Origin: JBHEBG01 sp046557915
GTDB taxonomy: Bacteria > Bacteroidota > Bacteroidia > Flavobacteriales > Flavobacteriaceae
Assembly: GCF_046557915.1 (NCBI RefSeq)
Contig: NZ_JBHEBG010000001.1
Location: 1,054,001 to 1,118,000 of the forward strand
Length of the DNA stretch: 64,000 nucleotides
Direction: 5' to 3'
The notes beneath the pieces were generated by a model, which saw only the letters and a program-made list of their open reading frames with translations, did no database searches and had not been told where the DNA came from. Below, one piece after another: positions 9,577-19,723 of the stretch. Each line of letters opens with the position of its first letter. Positions within the stretch are counted from its first letter, which is position 1. The position numbers and the translations under genes are program-made.

Positions 9577-12500
9577 TTGACTTTGAAGATTAAAACATTA
9601 CTTATTACGCTTGTTTTAATAGTATCGGTAGCCTGCAATAAAGAGCATAATCCGACAACTAGCGAAACTATGGATACCCAAATCCGGAAAGAATACGGAG
9701 CCGGAGTTTCCAGTAATGATTTTGGAGCTTTGTCCAATATATCAAATACCTTAGATTTAAAGTATTCGCTACAACAACTGGACAATAGTGTGGGACTTTC
9801 AAACAGTTCCGTCAACACTATATTTCAGGATTCGGAAAATTTGCTATGGATCGGTACTTGGGACGGCCTAAACCGCTATGACGGTAATACATTTAAAATA
9901 TTCAGGCCAGGGCTGAACAGTGAAAACGGCCTCAGCAATCAGGTTATACTGAAAATAGCCGAGGATGATACCGGTCATATCTGGGTATTGACCATGTACG
10001 GTATAAATCGGTTCGATAAAAAAACGAATACATTTCGGCCGTATTATTTTTCAAGAAAGAACAGACCCCCTATCTCGGAATCGGAATTTAATATGGCCGT
10101 TGATGGCTTAAAAAAAGTGTTTTGCGCCGTTAAAGGTTGGGGCGTGGGCTATTTTGATGGTGCTGATTTTCAAAAACTGCCGGTTAACGGGCTTCCCACA
10201 GGTACCATTAAAAAGATGAGGTTTACCCCTTCTGGGAAACTACTGTTGCTGTTCGATAACAATGAGTTATATGCTTTGGAAATACAAACCAACGCAACAG
10301 GTAAAAAAAGCGTTTCCAATATGGCACGAATTTCCAAAAACATTAGGGCCTTCGGAATATTGCCAGACCAAAAGATGTGTCTTATTGATTTTGCCGGAGA
10401 AGTTGGTATATATTCATTTTTGGATAAAACCAGCCGAACACTTCCCTATAAAAATATGCTTGATGTGATAGGACAGACCGCTAACGGACTTCTACTGTCC
10501 GGTAAGGCGGGATATTTCAGTTTAGACGTTGAGGGGGAAATGTTCGTTCCTCCGTGGCAGGAGTATCTTGGTGATCGGGAGATTACAACTTTGGCAACAG
10601 GAAGCGAAAATGTAATTTGGGCCGGCACGGATGGGGATGGGCTGCTGAAGATGTATCCTCAAAGAAAACCGTTCAACCTATTATCCACCACCCAAATACC
10701 TGAATTGAACAAGAGTATTGTTAGGGCATTTACCCAAGTTGACGGGCAATCCTTTTTTGTGGGAACTAAAGGCAAGGGGCTGTTCCGCTTCTCTTCCAAA
10801 TTTTACCAAGATCCCGGTAAAAAACTGGAATACGAAATTTTTAATGAAGACAATAGCTCAATCAATAATTCCGTTTTTGCGCTCCATAAGGGGCAAGACA
10901 ACTTGGTTTTTGTAGGTACGGATGGCGATGGTATCCATGTTTTTGATTCTATGAATCGGAAGTTGATCAATTGGTCAGAAATGTTGGGTAACGAGTTATG
11001 CAACTACTTTAGGTCTACCTATGCCATTTACCAAGATAAAAAGGGTTTTATATGGCTTGGTACCAATGGCTATGGCTTGGTGCGGTTTAAATTGGAACGC
11101 AAAGGTAGAAAGTTCAAAATAACGCATTTTAAAATATACCAGGCAGGAAACGAACAGGACAATACCCTGAGCAGTAACATTATCTATTCCATTGTTCCGA
11201 AAAATGAAGATGAGCTTTGGATAGGTACCAGATTGGGCGGGTTAAACCTTTTCAACAAGAAAACAGCATTATTCAAAGTATATAAGAACAGCAACAACGA
11301 CCCAAAGAGCCTATCTAACAATGATATTTTATGTCTGCATGTGGATGAGGACAAAAAACTCTGGATAGGTACAAGCCTAGGATTAAACGTGTTGGAAAAC
11401 ATGGATAGGGTGGAGCCGGTTTTTAGAAACTTCACGGTTATGGACGGGCTTCCGAACAATACCGTTCATGGCATTGTTTCTGACGGCGATTCCAATCTTT
11501 GGATAAGCACAAATTTAGGGCTTTCCAATTTTTTGATAAACGAGTCCAAGTTCATTAACTATACAAAAAATGAAGGATTGCAAAATAATGAATTTGCCGA
11601 TGGGGCCGCCTATAGGGATTCCACTACGGGTTTTATTTTTATGGGCGGTATTAAAGGGTTCAACTTTTTTTCACCTTCCCAAATAGAGACATCTACCCAT
11701 ATTCCGGATATTCTTATCGATAAAATTAATGGCCAAAATCAAGAGGAGCCATATTACCAAGGGTTGGTAGTTTCTCCGGGTGCAAAAACAAATCCGTCCA
11801 TCGTTCTAAAACATGATCAGAATTTTTTCGATATCGAATTGACCGCTTTGACCTATGTTAACAGCGAAAAATGCCAATACGCATATCAACTGGGCAATTT
11901 TGACCAAGATTGGAACACAATTAATAACAGAAAGAATTTTTCCTTTACCAATGTACCATCCGGCAAGTACTCGTTGTGGTTAAAATGGACAAACAGCGAT
12001 GGTATTTGGGGAGATCCCGTAAAAGCGATCGATATTCATATTAAGCCAATTTTTTGGCAATCTACCCCCGCTATCTTCCTGTATATATTATTGTTGTTCC
12101 TTTTATTACTGCTTGTTTTTAGCTATTACAAAAAGCGACAATCCTTAAAACAAAATATCCTTTTTCAAAAAAGAGAGCAAGAGATCCATCGGAACCGCCT
12201 TACATTTTTTACGAATATAGCCCATGAACTTCAAACCCCCCTAACGCTTATCGTTGGGCCGGTACAGAAGCTTTCACAATCTCTGGATATCAGTGAAAAA
12301 AACCAACGGTTCATTAAAATGATTCAACGAAATTCATCAAGGCTACTTTTTCTAACGCAGCAGTTGTTGGAATTTAGAAAAGCGGAATACGATCATTTAG
12401 AAGTAATGGTAAAACAATTTGACCTAGTTAATCTGGTAGAACAGATTGCCGAACTGTTCGATGAATGGGCGCTACAAAAAAACATCGATTACAGTGTTGA

Positions 12501-13797
12501 TATCCCTTCGGAACTAAAAGGTTGGTTCGATAAGGATAAAATTGAGAAAATAGTGTTCAATCTTTTGTCCAATGCTTTTAAGTATACACCGCAAGATGGC
12601 AAAGTGCACCTTAAATTTTTAATTGAAGATGATAACTCTAAAAGGCTTACAATTAGAACAACAAATACAGGTAGCGGTATTCCAAAGCATAAATTGAATT
12701 CCTTGTTCGACCGGTTTTCTTCATCGGATATAGTAAAAAGTTCCGAGAACGATTTGTTTAGAACGGGCATTGGCCTTGCATATATTAAAAAATTGGTCAG
12801 TGTTATGAGGGGAGAATTATTGGTTTCCAGTAAAGAAAACGGACGCACTACCTTCAGCGTTCTTTTGCCCTGCCATAAGGAGGCGTTCGATGAGAAAGAA
12901 CAAGACGCCGAAGTACAACAGGTCTATATCTCACATCACCTTCAAAATATATTGGCGGATGTTTCCTCAGATCCAGAGGAAGCCAATAATAAAATCTCTA
13001 CGCTCGAATCTATTTTAAACGAACGAAGAACAATATTGATCGTAGAGGACGAAAAGGAGATACACGGTTTGCTAATAGAATTGCTAAAAGAACAATATAC
13101 GATCTTAACCGCCTATAACGGTATTGAAGCCCTGGAAATTATAAAGACCAAGATGCCCGATATTATTATAAGCGATGTAATGATGCCCGAAATGGACGGC
13201 ATTGAACTCTGTGGTAAAATAAAGGGCGACACCAAAACTTGTCATATACCTTTTGTTATGCTCACGGCTAAAACCTCGGTTTCCCATCGGATAGAAGGTT
13301 TGGAAAGCGGCGCCAACGCCTACATACCCAAGCCGTTTCACCCAGATCATCTACTGGTAAGGATTCAAAAGCTTCTTGAAGAAAAAGAACTGATCTTCCA
13401 ACACTTTGCACAAGATACGTTCGGGGAAAATCTATATCAACTTCCCATACTAAATGAGGATAAGGATTTTATGGGTAAGGTAATTGCCCTTATCCGTGAT
13501 AACATAGACTGCGAAAATCTACAATCGCAATATCTTGAGAAAGAACTTGGGATGAGTAGCTCTCGTTTATACAGAAAAATCAAGCAGATTACTGGTTTTT
13601 CATTGGGTGATTTAATCCGTACAGTACGATTAAAATTTGCGGCAGAGCTTTTACAAAATGGCACATTATCGGTAACCGAAGTTTGTTATAGATCGGGGTT
13701 CAACAATCGCTCCTATTTCTACAGGGAGTTTAAAAAAATATATCATATTACACCCAAGAATTATCAGCTAAAATATAGATCTGGCCATAATATTTAA
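9577..13797 (+). CDS. Hybrid two-component sensor-regulator (HTCS) of the polysaccharide utilisation locus
   Basis: The 1406-residue protein has the full HTCS order. The N-terminus is lipoprotein-like (VSVAC, Cys20). A large two-component-regulator propeller region (about 50-730) has repeats such as LLWIGTWDGLNRYDG and LWIGTSLGLNVLEN. A Y_Y_Y domain spans about 740-825 and one membrane helix about 830-852. The HisKA domain has His883 in HELQTPLTL, followed by a HATPase with NLLSNAFKYTPQDG. The receiver has Asp1200 in ISDVMMPEMDG, and a C-terminal AraC-type helix-turn-helix domain spans about 1315-1400. The start is a TTG at 9577; a TTG two codons later is equally possible. HTCS proteins bind an oligosaccharide in the periplasm and activate the adjacent SusC/SusD genes, here through the palindromes at 13830-13862. 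Confidence 0.95.
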   Translation: MTLKIKTLLITLVLIVSVACNKEHNPTTSETMDTQIRKEYGAGVSSNDFGALSNISNTLDLKYSLQQLDNSVGLSNSSVNTIFQDSENLLWIGTWDGLNRYDGNTFKIFRPGLNSENGLSNQVILKIAEDDTGHIWVLTMYGINRFDKKTNTFRPYYFSRKNRPPISESEFNMAVDGLKKVFCAVKGWGVGYFDGADFQKLPVNGLPTGTIKKMRFTPSGKLLLLFDNNELYALEIQTNATGKKSVSNMARISKNIRAFGILPDQKMCLIDFAGEVGIYSFLDKTSRTLPYKNMLDVIGQTANGLLLSGKAGYFSLDVEGEMFVPPWQEYLGDREITTLATGSENVIWAGTDGDGLLKMYPQRKPFNLLSTTQIPELNKSIVRAFTQVDGQSFFVGTKGKGLFRFSSKFYQDPGKKLEYEIFNEDNSSINNSVFALHKGQDNLVFVGTDGDGIHVFDSMNRKLINWSEMLGNELCNYFRSTYAIYQDKKGFIWLGTNGYGLVRFKLERKGRKFKITHFKIYQAGNEQDNTLSSNIIYSIVPKNEDELWIGTRLGGLNLFNKKTALFKVYKNSNNDPKSLSNNDILCLHVDEDKKLWIGTSLGLNVLENMDRVEPVFRNFTVMDGLPNNTVHGIVSDGDSNLWISTNLGLSNFLINESKFINYTKNEGLQNNEFADGAAYRDSTTGFIFMGGIKGFNFFSPSQIETSTHIPDILIDKINGQNQEEPYYQGLVVSPGAKTNPSIVLKHDQNFFDIELTALTYVNSEKCQYAYQLGNFDQDWNTINNRKNFSFTNVPSGKYSLWLKWTNSDGIWGDPVKAIDIHIKPIFWQSTPAIFLYILLLFLLLLLVFSYYKKRQSLKQNILFQKREQEIHRNRLTFFTNIAHELQTPLTLIVGPVQKLSQSLDISEKNQRFIKMIQRNSSRLLFLTQQLLEFRKAEYDHLEVMVKQFDLVNLVEQIAELFDEWALQKNIDYSVDIPSELKGWFDKDKIEKIVFNLLSNAFKYTPQDGKVHLKFLIEDDNSKRLTIRTTNTGSGIPKHKLNSLFDRFSSSDIVKSSENDLFRTGIGLAYIKKLVSVMRGELLVSSKENGRTTFSVLLPCHKEAFDEKEQDAEVQQVYISHHLQNILADVSSDPEEANNKISTLESILNERRTILIVEDEKEIHGLLIELLKEQYTILTAYNGIEALEIIKTKMPDIIISDVMMPEMDGIELCGKIKGDTKTCHIPFVMLTAKTSVSHRIEGLESGANAYIPKPFHPDHLLVRIQKLLEEKELIFQHFAQDTFGENLYQLPILNEDKDFMGKVIALIRDNIDCENLQSQYLEKELGMSSSRLYRKIKQITGFSLGDLIRTVRLKFAAELLQNGTLSVTEVCYRSGFNNRSYFYREFKKIYHITPKNYQLKYRSGHNI

Positions 13798-13829
13798 TTT
13801 AAATCATTGATTTTAAGCCATTTAAACTG

Positions 13830-13862
13830 TAGTGTACACTATTGAATACATAGTGTACACTA
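13830..13862 (+). promoter_or_regulatory. Tandem palindromic operator upstream of susC-like gene
   Basis: The perfect 12-base palindrome TAGTGTACACTA occurs at 13830-13841 and again at 13851-13862. Both copies are followed by TTG. Their starts are 21 bases apart, two helical turns, so two dimers would lie on the same DNA face. The site sits between the hybrid regulator and the SusC gene, about 115 bases before the SusC start. The likely ligand is the AraC-type domain of the hybrid regulator, but another dimeric repressor is possible. Confidence 0.75.
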
Positions 13863-13879
13863 TTGTATGTGCTACCCAT

Positions 13880-13887
13880 TAAGTTTG
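13880..13887 (+). promoter_or_regulatory. Candidate -7 box for the susC-susD transcript
   Basis: TAAGTTTG fits the flavobacterial -7 consensus TAnnTTTG. The nearest upstream TTG (13863-13865) is only 14 bases away instead of 17-23 and abuts the second palindrome. A poor -33 element next to an operator is what an activator-dependent promoter would show. The leader to the SusC ATG would be about 85 bases. Confidence 0.4.
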
Positions 13888-13974
13888 CTGAACAAGATGT
13901 AGGATAACCAACTACCAAATTGATTCATAAAGAAAACCAACCAAACTAATTATCAACCTAATTCATGACCGATT

Positions 13975-16900
13975 ATGAAGAGAAAAAACATTATTAGTAA
14001 ACTATTTTTTATTTTGGGCTTGTTATGGGGAAGTGTTTCTTACGCGCAGACCGTAACGGGTACAGTTTCCGATAGTGAAGGTCCCTTGCCAGGTGTAAGT
14101 GTGGTGTTAAAAGGAACCACCACTGGAACGACGACCGATTTTGATGGACAGTACATTCTTGAAAATGTAGATTCCGCAGCTATTTTAATCCTTAGTTATG
14201 TAGGCTATGTTACCCAAGAGATTCCCGTAGGTGTAAAAAGCACCATTAACGTTGTACTGGCCCAGGATATGCAAGCTTTGGACGAGGTTGTACTGGTGGG
14301 CTATTCGGCAAGGAAAAAGTCTACTTTAACAGGTGCGCTTTCTGTTGTGGATATTGATGATCTTGAACGGACTAGGGTCGCAAACGTTTCACAGGCGTTA
14401 CAAGGCCAGATTGCAGGGGTACAGGTAACTTCCAGCTCGGGAGCTCCCGGAGATCCGGTTCAAATACGTATACGGGGAGAGGGCACCATTGGAAATAACA
14501 ATCCATTATTTATTGTGGACGGTATTCCTTCCCGAGATATCAATTTTTTAAATCAGTCGGACATCATGACCATGACCGTTTTAAAGGATGCAGCGGCATC
14601 GGCAATTTACGGTTCCAGAGCTTCCGGGGGTGTGGTATTGATTACCACGAAGAACGGGAGAAAAGGAAAATTAAGTTTTGATCTAAACTATTTTACCGGG
14701 GTGCATACGGCGTCCAACCTACCCAATATGTTGAATACAGAGCAGTATATAAATACGTTGGAGAAAGCATGGAACAATTCGGATAGGACAGGAGAAAATC
14801 CGTATACGGCGGATAGAGGTAGAGCCGATTTTGCCGATACGGACTGGTTAGATGAGTTATTTGAACAGGGAAGATCCAATAATCTACAGTTAACGGCCAG
14901 CGGAGGAAGCGATAAAATGCAGTTTTTGTTATCCTTGGGCCATTACGGTCAGGATGGTATTGTAGTCTTTGATAATGACAGGTACAAACGAACAAATTTT
15001 AGGGCTAATATAAATGCGGACTTTACGGACCGTTTAAAGATTGGCTCCAATTTACAGCTATCGCATGAAACGCAGGATAAAATAGCTTCAAAAGGAGAAA
15101 GCCTCATACGGTTTGCATTGTTAAGGGCACCTGTTATACCGGTTTATAAAGATGTCGGCGACCCTACCTATTCCGAACGCGATCCTTTTACGGATATGCC
15201 CTTTTTTACACCTACCGGATATGACGTAGGACTACAGAGAACAATGTATGAAATGGTTGGTAACCCAGTAGCAAGGGCATTTTTTACCGATGATAAAAGA
15301 AAAATCTATAAAACTTTCGGCAATGTGTATGGGGAATATGCCTTTTTAAAGGACAAGGAATTGAAATTCCGGACCAATGCCGGAATCGATTTAACATTTT
15401 TTCACAACAAAGCGTTTAATGAGAATTTTGGTGATGATGATGGAGGGGGAAATGCAGAAGACCAGGGCTTGGGAAGGCAAAATAGGCCCAATAGTTTAAA
15501 CGAGGAAAGAGGAGAGGCCTATACCATTACGATAAACAATACCTTGAACTACGCAAAGATCTTTAACAAGCATGATGTTAATGTATTGATAGGTACGGAG
15601 TATATCGAAAATTTCGAATCTTCCATAGGTGCAAGCAGAGCGCGTTTCCCATTTACTACTGGTGAATTTAGATACTTGGATTTTGGGGGTACGGAAACCG
15701 ATCTATGGAATAGCGGTACGGCCTCGGAATGGTCTTTATTCTCTTTGTTCGGCTCAACATCTTATGTGTTCGACAGCAAGTACATGGTTACGGCGAACAT
15801 TAGGGCCGATGCTTCCTCAAGATTTTCCGAAAACAATAGGTGGGGATATTTTCCCTCGGTTTCCACTGGATGGAAAATTTCCGATGAAAATTTCCTAAAG
15901 GACGTGGACTGGTTGTCCAACTTAAAATTAAGGGCAAGTTGGGGGAAACTTGGTAACCAGGAGATTGATGATTATGCGTATCTAACTTTGGTAAGTCAAG
16001 AGAACGGTATTGTAAGAACAAACCGGTTTGGTAATCCAGATTTAAAATGGGAGAGCTCTACACAGTCTAATATTGGTGCCGATATTGGCCTGTTCAATAA
16101 TAAAATGGCCATAACGGTGGAGTATTTTGAAAAGAACACCACGGATATACTATTGCCTATAAGTTTGCCCTCTGTAGTAGGAGATGTAGCCCCTACTATT
16201 GTAAATGCAGGAGAAGTAAGCAATAAAGGTTTCGAATTTTCCCTGAATTACAGAAATTCGGAACACGAATTCAAGTACAGCATAAATGCCAACCTTGCCA
16301 CGTTGACCAACAATGTGGAAAAACTACATCCCAATGTTCCCAATATTGTAGGGGAGGTAACAAGAACTGAGGTTGGCCAATCCCTAAATGCCTATTACGG
16401 ATATAGTATGATTGGAATTTATCAAAATCAGGCGGAAATAGACGACCACCTGAGTGGAACACCAAATTCAAACGTAAAGCCTGGGGATATTAAGTTTAAG
16501 GATATAAACGGTGATGGGGTAATCAGCGCCGATAATGACAGGGAATTTATTGGGAATCCAATTCCGGAATTAACCTATGGCCTTACCTTTTCATCATCCT
16601 ATAAAGGGTTTGATTTCTCCTTTCTTTTCCAAGGGGTAAACGGTGTTGATAGGTACAATCAGGGAAAACAAATTTTGGATTTCGATACCCGCCCCTTTAA
16701 TTACACTACTGCTATTTTGGGTGCATGGGACGGCGAAGGAAGCAGCAACACCATCCCACGGGTAGCATTTGAAGACAATGGGAGCAGTAGGGTGTCCAGT
16801 ATTTTTGTAGAAGACGCCTCCTATTTGCGCCTTAAAAACATAGAACTGGGTTACACTTTAGAATCCATAATCGGTATTCAGGATATACGTTTTTATATAT

Positions 16901-17025
16901 CGGGTCAAAACCTGTTAACATTTACAGACTATACGGGTTTAGACCCGGAATCCACGGACTTAATGGATCTAGGCACATTTCCATTGTCAACGACCGTCTT
17001 GTTCGGTATAAACGTTACATTTTAA
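13975..17025 (+). CDS. SusC-like TonB-dependent outer-membrane glycan importer
   Basis: The protein has 1016 residues. A signal peptide (about 1-25, SYAQ) is followed by a carboxypeptidase-regulatory-like domain (about 27-105, VTGTVSDSEGPLPGVSVVLK), then a plug with the SusC-family signatures SQALQGQIAGVQVTSSSGAP, NNPLFIVDGIP and VLKDAAASAIYGSRASGGVV, then a 22-strand barrel ending in an aromatic strand (VLFGINVTF). With its SusD lid it would import oligosaccharides across the outer membrane using TonB energy. It lies 177 bases after the hybrid regulator and 18 bases before susD. Its ligand is not readable from sequence. The downstream GH130 gene suggests mannose-containing or related oligosaccharides. 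Confidence 0.95.
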   Translation: MKRKNIISKLFFILGLLWGSVSYAQTVTGTVSDSEGPLPGVSVVLKGTTTGTTTDFDGQYILENVDSAAILILSYVGYVTQEIPVGVKSTINVVLAQDMQALDEVVLVGYSARKKSTLTGALSVVDIDDLERTRVANVSQALQGQIAGVQVTSSSGAPGDPVQIRIRGEGTIGNNNPLFIVDGIPSRDINFLNQSDIMTMTVLKDAAASAIYGSRASGGVVLITTKNGRKGKLSFDLNYFTGVHTASNLPNMLNTEQYINTLEKAWNNSDRTGENPYTADRGRADFADTDWLDELFEQGRSNNLQLTASGGSDKMQFLLSLGHYGQDGIVVFDNDRYKRTNFRANINADFTDRLKIGSNLQLSHETQDKIASKGESLIRFALLRAPVIPVYKDVGDPTYSERDPFTDMPFFTPTGYDVGLQRTMYEMVGNPVARAFFTDDKRKIYKTFGNVYGEYAFLKDKELKFRTNAGIDLTFFHNKAFNENFGDDDGGGNAEDQGLGRQNRPNSLNEERGEAYTITINNTLNYAKIFNKHDVNVLIGTEYIENFESSIGASRARFPFTTGEFRYLDFGGTETDLWNSGTASEWSLFSLFGSTSYVFDSKYMVTANIRADASSRFSENNRWGYFPSVSTGWKISDENFLKDVDWLSNLKLRASWGKLGNQEIDDYAYLTLVSQENGIVRTNRFGNPDLKWESSTQSNIGADIGLFNNKMAITVEYFEKNTTDILLPISLPSVVGDVAPTIVNAGEVSNKGFEFSLNYRNSEHEFKYSINANLATLTNNVEKLHPNVPNIVGEVTRTEVGQSLNAYYGYSMIGIYQNQAEIDDHLSGTPNSNVKPGDIKFKDINGDGVISADNDREFIGNPIPELTYGLTFSSSYKGFDFSFLFQGVNGVDRYNQGKQILDFDTRPFNYTTAILGAWDGEGSSNTIPRVAFEDNGSSRVSSIFVEDASYLRLKNIELGYTLESIIGIQDIRFYISGQNLLTFTDYTGLDPESTDLMDLGTFPLSTTVLFGINVTF

Positions 17026-17043
17026 TCTTCAAAATCATCAACT

Positions 17044-18531
17044 ATGAAATACATATATAAAAGCATTTTCGTTGTTTTCTTCCTCATGGCGATACTAAGT
17101 TGTACAAATGAACTGGATAATGACCCTATAGGGCTTCTAACAATAGATCAAGTAGATTCCAACCCTTCGGTCACTACCCTGGAGTCTTCGGTATTTGCAT
17201 CGTACCAACCCCTTAAAAATACCTTGAACGGTATTATACCCGATTGGAGGTGGGATTTGGGCACGGTATTCAGAAATGATATTGTATTGCAAGACATGGC
17301 TTCCAACGATATGAACAAAAAATGGAATCCCGATGGGGACCAAGCTTGGATGGATAAGATCCCCGAGTTTAGCTTCACCTCAGAAAACCAAGCTTTTAAT
17401 GGTATTTGGGTCTATGATTATGAAGGGGTCAGCAGAGCAAACCTTGCTATAAGTTTTTTAACGGATTCCGAACTGGTAAATACCACCGGAATGCCCGAGG
17501 CGCGTAAAAACCAATTATTGGCGGAGGCCTATTTTTTAAGAGCGTTCTATTATTTTGATCTGGTCAACAATTTTGGCGATGTGCCTTTAGTACTTAATTC
17601 CCCCGATTCGTTCGAGGAAGCTTTCTCCGTTTCGGTTAGGGCACCTGCCGATGAGGTCAGGGCGCAGATAAACTCGGATTTATCGGCTGCCAAGGCAATT
17701 GCACCTAACGCAAAACATGCGGATGCCTCCGAACCATGGAGGGCATCAAAAGGTGCTATTATCGCTTTACAGGCCAAAGTGGCGTTGTATACAGAAGATT
17801 GGGTAACAGTACTTAGCCTGATCTCGGAACTAGATGCCCTTGGGTTTTATAGTTTGAACGCCAATTATTTTGATAGTTTTGATGCCTCCCTTGAATTTTC
17901 GGATAACGAAGTCATTTTTGCCTACGACCATCGTTCGGGTGAAAACCCAAGAAACGGAAATGGATTTGGTGCAGTAACCAGTTGGGGCTTTTTTGCACCT
18001 ACCGACGATTTTCTCAATGCTTTTGAAGCGAATGACCCTAGATTATTATATACAATAGATGTGGAGAATAGGCGCTCATCCAAAATATTGGGATCCACCT
18101 CGGATTTTTTAGGAAATGACGATTCTCCTGGGAACAAAGTTTTTATCCGCTATGCCGATGTGTTGCTTTGGAAAGCGGAAGCATTGAACGAAACAGGGGA
18201 TTATGCAGGAGCCATTGCCATTATCAATCAAATAAGAACTAGGGCCCGGACGAGTGCCACTGCAGATGGTTCCACTATTCCTGTGGGAACTTTGCCGGAT
18301 AGGGAAAGCTCTACAAACCCAGTTGAAATAGAAGGGTGGGTCATGTCCGAAAGAAGAGTAGAATTGGGTTTTGAATCCCAGCGGTTCAATGATTTAAAAA
18401 GATGGGGTACGGCCAAAACGGTACTTACGGCATTGGGGAGAAATTTCCAGGACCATAACTACCTATATCCAATTCCCCAAAGGGACATTGATAAATCTGG
18501 AGGGTCCATTCAGCAAAATGCGGGCTATTAG
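17044..18531 (+). CDS. SusD-like surface glycan-binding lipoprotein
   Basis: The protein has 495 residues. A lipoprotein signal has its Cys at residue 20 (MAILSC). The SusD/RagB architecture is visible: a long helical N-terminal half with TPR-like helices (LLAEAYFLRAFYYFDLVNNF is a hallmark) and a C-terminal part with FIRYADVLLWKAEALNETGD, SERRVELGFESQRFNDLKRW and NYLYPIPQRDID. It forms the hinged lid on the SusC barrel and binds glycan at the cell surface. It is followed by a strong terminator, so SusC/SusD form their own transcript, separate from the GH130 genes or read through only partly. Confidence 0.95.
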   Translation: MKYIYKSIFVVFFLMAILSCTNELDNDPIGLLTIDQVDSNPSVTTLESSVFASYQPLKNTLNGIIPDWRWDLGTVFRNDIVLQDMASNDMNKKWNPDGDQAWMDKIPEFSFTSENQAFNGIWVYDYEGVSRANLAISFLTDSELVNTTGMPEARKNQLLAEAYFLRAFYYFDLVNNFGDVPLVLNSPDSFEEAFSVSVRAPADEVRAQINSDLSAAKAIAPNAKHADASEPWRASKGAIIALQAKVALYTEDWVTVLSLISELDALGFYSLNANYFDSFDASLEFSDNEVIFAYDHRSGENPRNGNGFGAVTSWGFFAPTDDFLNAFEANDPRLLYTIDVENRRSSKILGSTSDFLGNDDSPGNKVFIRYADVLLWKAEALNETGDYAGAIAIINQIRTRARTSATADGSTIPVGTLPDRESSTNPVEIEGWVMSERRVELGFESQRFNDLKRWGTAKTVLTALGRNFQDHNYLYPIPQRDIDKSGGSIQQNAGY

Positions 18532-18582
18532 CCAAAACAGTTTAAAGAGTATTGTTTATTTAAGTTAGTTTAATTTTCCTTG

Positions 18583-18622
18583 GAGAAGTAGTATTATACT
18601 ACATACTACTTCTCTTTTTTTT
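18583..18622 (+). terminator. Rho-independent terminator after susD-like gene
   Basis: GAGAAGTAGTA (18583-18593) pairs perfectly with TACTACTTCTC (18604-18614) around a 10-base loop and is followed by eight Ts. It ends the SusC/SusD transcript about 50 bases beyond the stop and 50 bases before the GH130 gene. Confidence 0.85.
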
Positions 18623-18673
18623 GTAAAACCTTTCCGGTCTTCCTGTTTTTTAACGCTAAAATTTGATCCTTAT

Positions 18674-19723
18674 ATGGCAGATATATCCATTCGGCACAAA
18701 AATAACCCTTTACTGTCCCCAAAAAATTTGATTCCCAGCGATCCAAGCATGATCATTGAATGTTTACTAAATCCTGGTGTGTTTGAATTTGATGGTAGAA
18801 TAGGGCTATTGGTACGTGTAGCGGAACGCACAGCCCAAAAAGAAGGCACGGTATCCGTGCCCATTTATAATAGTAAGGGCAATGTAGAGATTCTAAATTT
18901 TGATGGGGCCGACCCCAAATTGGACACCTCCGATGCAAGGCTGATTTCGTATGACGGAACGGTTTACCTAACCACCATATCGCATTTGCGATTACTTTTT
19001 AGTGATGATGCAACTACTTTTTATGAATTGGATGAATACCCTCCCATTTTTGGGGAAGGGGAATATGAGTCCTATGGCATAGAGGACTGTCGTGTTGTCA
19101 AGATCAAGGACACTTACTATTTAACCTATACGATGGTTTCCCCAAATGGAGTGGGAGTGGGATTGCGAACGACCAAGGATTGGAAAAATTTTGAACACAA
19201 GGGAATGATCCTGAGCCCCCACAATAAGGATTGCGCCATATTTGAAGAAAGGATCAACGGAAAATTTTACGCTTTGCATCGCCCCAGTAGCCCGGAGTTG
19301 GGCGGAAACTACATTTGGCTTGGAGAGTCGCTTGATGGGGAGCATTGGGGAAATCATAAGTGCATAGCAAAAACAAGAAAAGACAAATTTGATAGCAAGC
19401 GCTTAGGCGCCGGTGCAGCTCCAATAAAAACGGAAAAAGGATGGTTGCAGATCTATCATGGTGCCACGGCAGAACATAGGTATTGTCTAGGTGCCATCTT
19501 ACTAGACCTTAAAGATCCCTCCATAGTAATTGCACGTTCTGAAGAGCCTATTATGGAACCTTCGGCAGATTATGAACGAACAGGTTTTTTTGGTGAGGTA
19601 ATTTTTACCAATGGCCATCGTGTTAGTGGTGATCAAATTGAAATGTATTATGGGGCGGCGGACGAGTTTGTAGGTTTGGCCACTTTCTCTATCAAGGAAA
19701 TATTAAAAACACTGGAACAATAA
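18674..19723 (+). CDS. GH130-family glycosidase/phosphorylase
   Basis: The protein has 349 residues and no signal peptide, so it is cytoplasmic. It has the five-bladed propeller character of GH130, with conserved LLVRVAERT and YGIEDCRV (Asp138 the predicted general acid), YLTYTMVSPNGVGVGLRTT, LGAGAAPIKTEKGWLQIYHG and GFFGEVIFTNG. GH130 enzymes are beta-mannoside phosphorylases or beta-1,2-mannosidases. I cannot decide between them here, although a cytoplasmic enzyme next to an MFS importer is typical of the phosphorylases. Its stop overlaps the transporter start by one base (TAATG), so it leads a three-gene unit. The start at 18674 is the first ATG after the terminator. Confidence 0.85.
   Translation: MADISIRHKNNPLLSPKNLIPSDPSMIIECLLNPGVFEFDGRIGLLVRVAERTAQKEGTVSVPIYNSKGNVEILNFDGADPKLDTSDARLISYDGTVYLTTISHLRLLFSDDATTFYELDEYPPIFGEGEYESYGIEDCRVVKIKDTYYLTYTMVSPNGVGVGLRTTKDWKNFEHKGMILSPHNKDCAIFEERINGKFYALHRPSSPELGGNYIWLGESLDGEHWGNHKCIAKTRKDKFDSKRLGAGAAPIKTEKGWLQIYHGATAEHRYCLGAILLDLKDPSIVIARSEEPIMEPSADYERTGFFGEVIFTNGHRVSGDQIEMYYGAADEFVGLATFSIKEILKTLEQ

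Noticed and set aside
18674..19723. Assigning GH130 to a specific mannoside phosphorylase
   Set aside because: The phosphate-binding residues that separate phosphorylases from beta-1,2-mannosidases cannot be placed safely without an alignment.
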